From positions 1,178,001-1,242,000 of the forward strand of contig NZ_AP024850.1 of NCBI RefSeq assembly GCF_024346675.1: 64,000 bases of DNA, given 5' to 3'. Made by a program: the position numbers and the translations under genes. Origin of the DNA: Photobacterium sanguinicancri. GTDB lineage: Bacteria > Pseudomonadota > Gammaproteobacteria > Enterobacterales > Vibrionaceae. Positions within the stretch are counted from its first letter, which is position 1, and each line of letters opens with the position of its first letter. Below are positions 62,170-64,000 of this stretch, in pieces. Below the pieces are notes generated by a model. That model searched no databases and was not told the origin of the DNA. It worked only from the letters and a program-made list of their open reading frames with translations.

Positions 62170-62454
62170 ATGAAAATAATTGGCATTCTGCTACTCATAG
62201 TCTGCTTTCTGATCACCTTAGCGCTTGGGGCACAAAACCAAGAGCTGGTGAATTTCAATTACCTTGTTGCTCAAGGTGAGTTCCAGTTATCAACATTGCT
62301 TGGTATTGCATTCGGTGGTGGTTTTGCTATCGGTTGGTTGATTTGTGGCCTTCTATATTTAAAAGCGCGTGTTTCAAAAAATCTACTGACTAAAAAAGTT
62401 GCTAAGCAACAAAAAGAGTTGGAGCAGCTTCGTGCCGCACCAGCGAAGGACTAA
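62170..62454 (+). CDS. lapA: LPS assembly protein A (YciS)
   Basis: A 94-residue inner-membrane protein of DUF1049 type with two membrane segments (about residues 3-21 and 42-64) and a charged coiled-coil C-terminus (KKVAKQQKELEQLR). LapA works with LapB to control LpxC degradation. It lies 3 bp before lapB. The start is the ATG at 62170 rather than 62155. Confidence 0.93.
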   Translation: MKIIGILLLIVCFLITLALGAQNQELVNFNYLVAQGEFQLSTLLGIAFGGGFAIGWLICGLLYLKARVSKNLLTKKVAKQQKELEQLRAAPAKD

Positions 62455-62457
62455 TTA

Positions 62458-63627
62458 ATGCTTGAGTTGTTGTTCCTGTTATTACCCATTGCTGCCGCTT
62501 ATGGCTGGTATATGGGTAACAGGAACGCACGTAACGATCGCCAAGAGCAGTCTCATCACATGTCACGTCAATACGTGACGGGTTTAAATCTATTACTCTC
62601 TGATCAATCAGACAAAGCCGTAGATTTATTTATTGAGCTGCTACAGGTTGATAGTGAAACAATCGACACTCACCTTGCACTCGGAAACCTTTTTCGTAGT
62701 CGAGGTGAAGTTGATCGCGCAATTCGCATTCACCAAAATCTTATCGCTCGCCCGAATCTAACAATTGATCAGCGTAATCTTGCGTTGCAACAATTAGCAA
62801 AAGATTACATGGCCGCAGGTTTTCTTGATCGCGCTGAAAAGATTTTTCAACAATTGCTTGATGAGCCCGATCATCGTAAAGCAGCCCTTCAACAATTACT
62901 TTCTATCTATCAGCAAACCCGTGAATGGGAACACGCGATAGAGATGGCGACGCAACTTGTTAAAATGGGTAAGACAAAGTTAAAGCACGATATTGCACAT
63001 TATTGGTGTGAATTATCGATGTTAGAACTTGGTGCTCAAAACCCGGACAAGGCCAAGCAGCACCTTAAAAAAGCCTTATCAGCAGATAAAACCTGCGTAC
63101 GTGCGACTATAGCGACCGCACGTATTATGATCTCTGAAAAAGAATATAAATCAGCTGCAAAACAGTTAGAACGTATTGCTGAACAAGATGTTGATTTTAT
63201 AAGTGAAGGATTGCCGTTATTGCTTCAATGCTATGAAGCAATGGGGAATGAAACTGCATGGATTAAATACCTGCAAAATTCGGTCGATCACAAAGCTGGT
63301 GCTACCGCCGAGCTGATGTTGGCTGATGAGATCTTTAAGCATGATGGTGCTGCGCTCGCTCAGGCATTTATGACGCGTCAGCTCACTAAAAATCCGACCA
63401 TGAAGGGTTTTTATCAGTTGATGGATTACCACCTTGATGAAGCCGAAGATGGTCGAGCTAAAGACAGTTTAACATCGCTGCGTAAGTTGGTGGGTGAGCA
63501 GCTTAAACTTAAGCCTCATTATCGTTGCCGCAACTGTGGTTTTGCTACCCACTCTTTATATTGGCAGTGCCCATCTTGTAAACGTTGGGGTACCGTTAAG
63601 CCAATCCGTGGTTTAGATGGTGAATAA
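62458..63627 (+). CDS. lapB: LPS assembly protein B (YciM)
   Basis: Anchored to the inner membrane by an N-terminal segment (LLFLLLPIAAAYGWYMG), with cytosolic tetratricopeptide repeats (about residues 35-330) and a C-terminal rubredoxin-like zinc module (YRCRNCGF and WQCPSCKRWG). It links FtsH to LpxC to balance lipopolysaccharide and phospholipid synthesis. The 389-residue length is normal. Confidence 0.97.
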   Translation: MLELLFLLLPIAAAYGWYMGNRNARNDRQEQSHHMSRQYVTGLNLLLSDQSDKAVDLFIELLQVDSETIDTHLALGNLFRSRGEVDRAIRIHQNLIARPNLTIDQRNLALQQLAKDYMAAGFLDRAEKIFQQLLDEPDHRKAALQQLLSIYQQTREWEHAIEMATQLVKMGKTKLKHDIAHYWCELSMLELGAQNPDKAKQHLKKALSADKTCVRATIATARIMISEKEYKSAAKQLERIAEQDVDFISEGLPLLLQCYEAMGNETAWIKYLQNSVDHKAGATAELMLADEIFKHDGAALAQAFMTRQLTKNPTMKGFYQLMDYHLDEAEDGRAKDSLTSLRKLVGEQLKLKPHYRCRNCGFATHSLYWQCPSCKRWGTVKPIRGLDGE

Positions 63628-63658
63628 TGTTTGATTTGGTCAATGTTTTATAGCTTAG

Positions 63659-63688
63659 AGCCCACTTTTGATTTGAGTGGGCTTTTTT
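63659..63688 (+). terminator. terminator after lapB
   Basis: An 8-bp stem (63659-63666 with 63676-63683) is followed by six T residues. Confidence 0.93.
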
Positions 63689-63937
63689 ATAGGTAAAAGA
63701 TGGTCTTTTTTGTTCTAAATTCATTACTTTATTTTTTATTGGATTTTTGATGCTGCATTTAGAGTGGTTGAAATTTTATTGACGATAACAAACGATTGGC
63801 TAATGATGAATGGTGCTGTTTTTGTCCTCTTTGTCGGCAAAAGCAATTAAATCTCGTAAAAAAACAATTTTCATGTACAATCCTGCCGCAGACAGGAAAC
63901 TGTACGTGACTGATTTATTGATAAAGCAGGAGATGCA
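63689..63937 (+). other. pyrF upstream region
   Basis: About 250 bp between the lapB terminator and pyrF. It should hold the pyrF promoter. A short CCTG/CAGG dyad lies at 63883-63897. I see no ORF. Confidence 0.4.
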
Positions 63938-64000
63938 ATGTTAGACCCAAAAGTGATTGTCGCTCTCGACTACCCAAACCAAGATGATGCGTTAGCTTTT
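63938..64000 (+). CDS. pyrF: orotidine 5'-phosphate decarboxylase, cut by the window edge
   Basis: Only the first 21 codons are visible, MLDPKVIVALDYPNQDDALAF. This matches the start of PyrF, with the first strand of the barrel and the substrate Asp in VALDY. An AGGAGA ribosome-binding site precedes the ATG. Position after lapB fits E. coli. The gene continues past the right edge. Confidence 0.93.
   Translation, partial: MLDPKVIVALDYPNQDDALAF

Overview
The window is a 64 kb piece of the main chromosome of a gammaproteobacterium of the Vibrionaceae, most likely Photobacterium or a close relative. The basis is moderate to low GC, proteins that read close to both E. coli and Vibrio versions, an unfused trpG beside a fused trpCF, and E. 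coli-like gene order in several blocks (fabF-pabC-mltG-tmk-holB-ycfH-ptsG; trp-rnm-yciO-rluB-yciK-sohB-yciN-topA-cysB; serC-aroA-cmk-rpsA-ihfB-lapA-lapB-pyrF). No sequence search was possible, so the genus is an inference. I saw no rRNA, tRNA, CRISPR array, insertion sequence or prophage. Nearly everything is core genome.

Layout. 1-5.9 kb: acyl carrier protein, FabF and a tightly packed pabC-mltG-tmk-holB-ycfH operon (fatty acid, folate, peptidoglycan, dTTP and replication functions). 6.4-7.8 kb: ptsG, whose ribosome-binding region keeps the sequence that the sugar-stress sRNA SgrS pairs with in E. coli. 8.2-14.9 kb: a more variable stretch with a LysO-type exporter, an HDOD protein, a LON-domain protein, a TfoX/TfoY-type regulator, a DsdC-like LysR regulator, a YaiL-like protein and a sodium:dicarboxylate symporter. 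15.2-23.2 kb: a complete trp operon on the minus strand (DAHP synthase-E-G-D-CF-B-A) with promoter, TrpR operator, a 24-residue leader peptide with four Trp codons and an attenuator. Its first structural gene is a type I-beta DAHP synthase, so entry into the shikimate pathway is placed under tryptophan control. 23.2-34.9 kb: rnm, yciO, rluB, yciK, sohB, a DUF805 protein, yciN, topA, miaE, a membrane protein and cysB.

35-42.3 kb: an RNA/small-molecule-type methyltransferase, a TauE/SafE permease, a GGDEF-EAL protein, a TyrP-like permease with two TyrR boxes upstream, and a CinA/YfaY-like protein. 42.4-46.5 kb: nrdA-nrdB-yfaE (aerobic ribonucleotide reductase) with NrdR boxes, a perfect DnaA box and, on the opposite strand, a candidate small RNA of about 90 nt. 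46.5-52.9 kb: a HAD phosphatase, ubiG, a possible 48-residue membrane protein, gyrA and serC.

53-56.2 kb holds the oddest locus: a histidine kinase and its OmpR-type response regulator diverge from a DUF5666 lipoprotein gene. The response regulator and the lipoprotein each carry one in-frame TAA with the rest of the frame intact, while the kinase is open. Direct repeats in the lipoprotein promoter look like the regulator's binding site. 56.3-64 kb: a GNAT acetyltransferase, a Nudix hydrolase, aroA, cmk, rpsA, ihfB, lapA, lapB and the start of pyrF.
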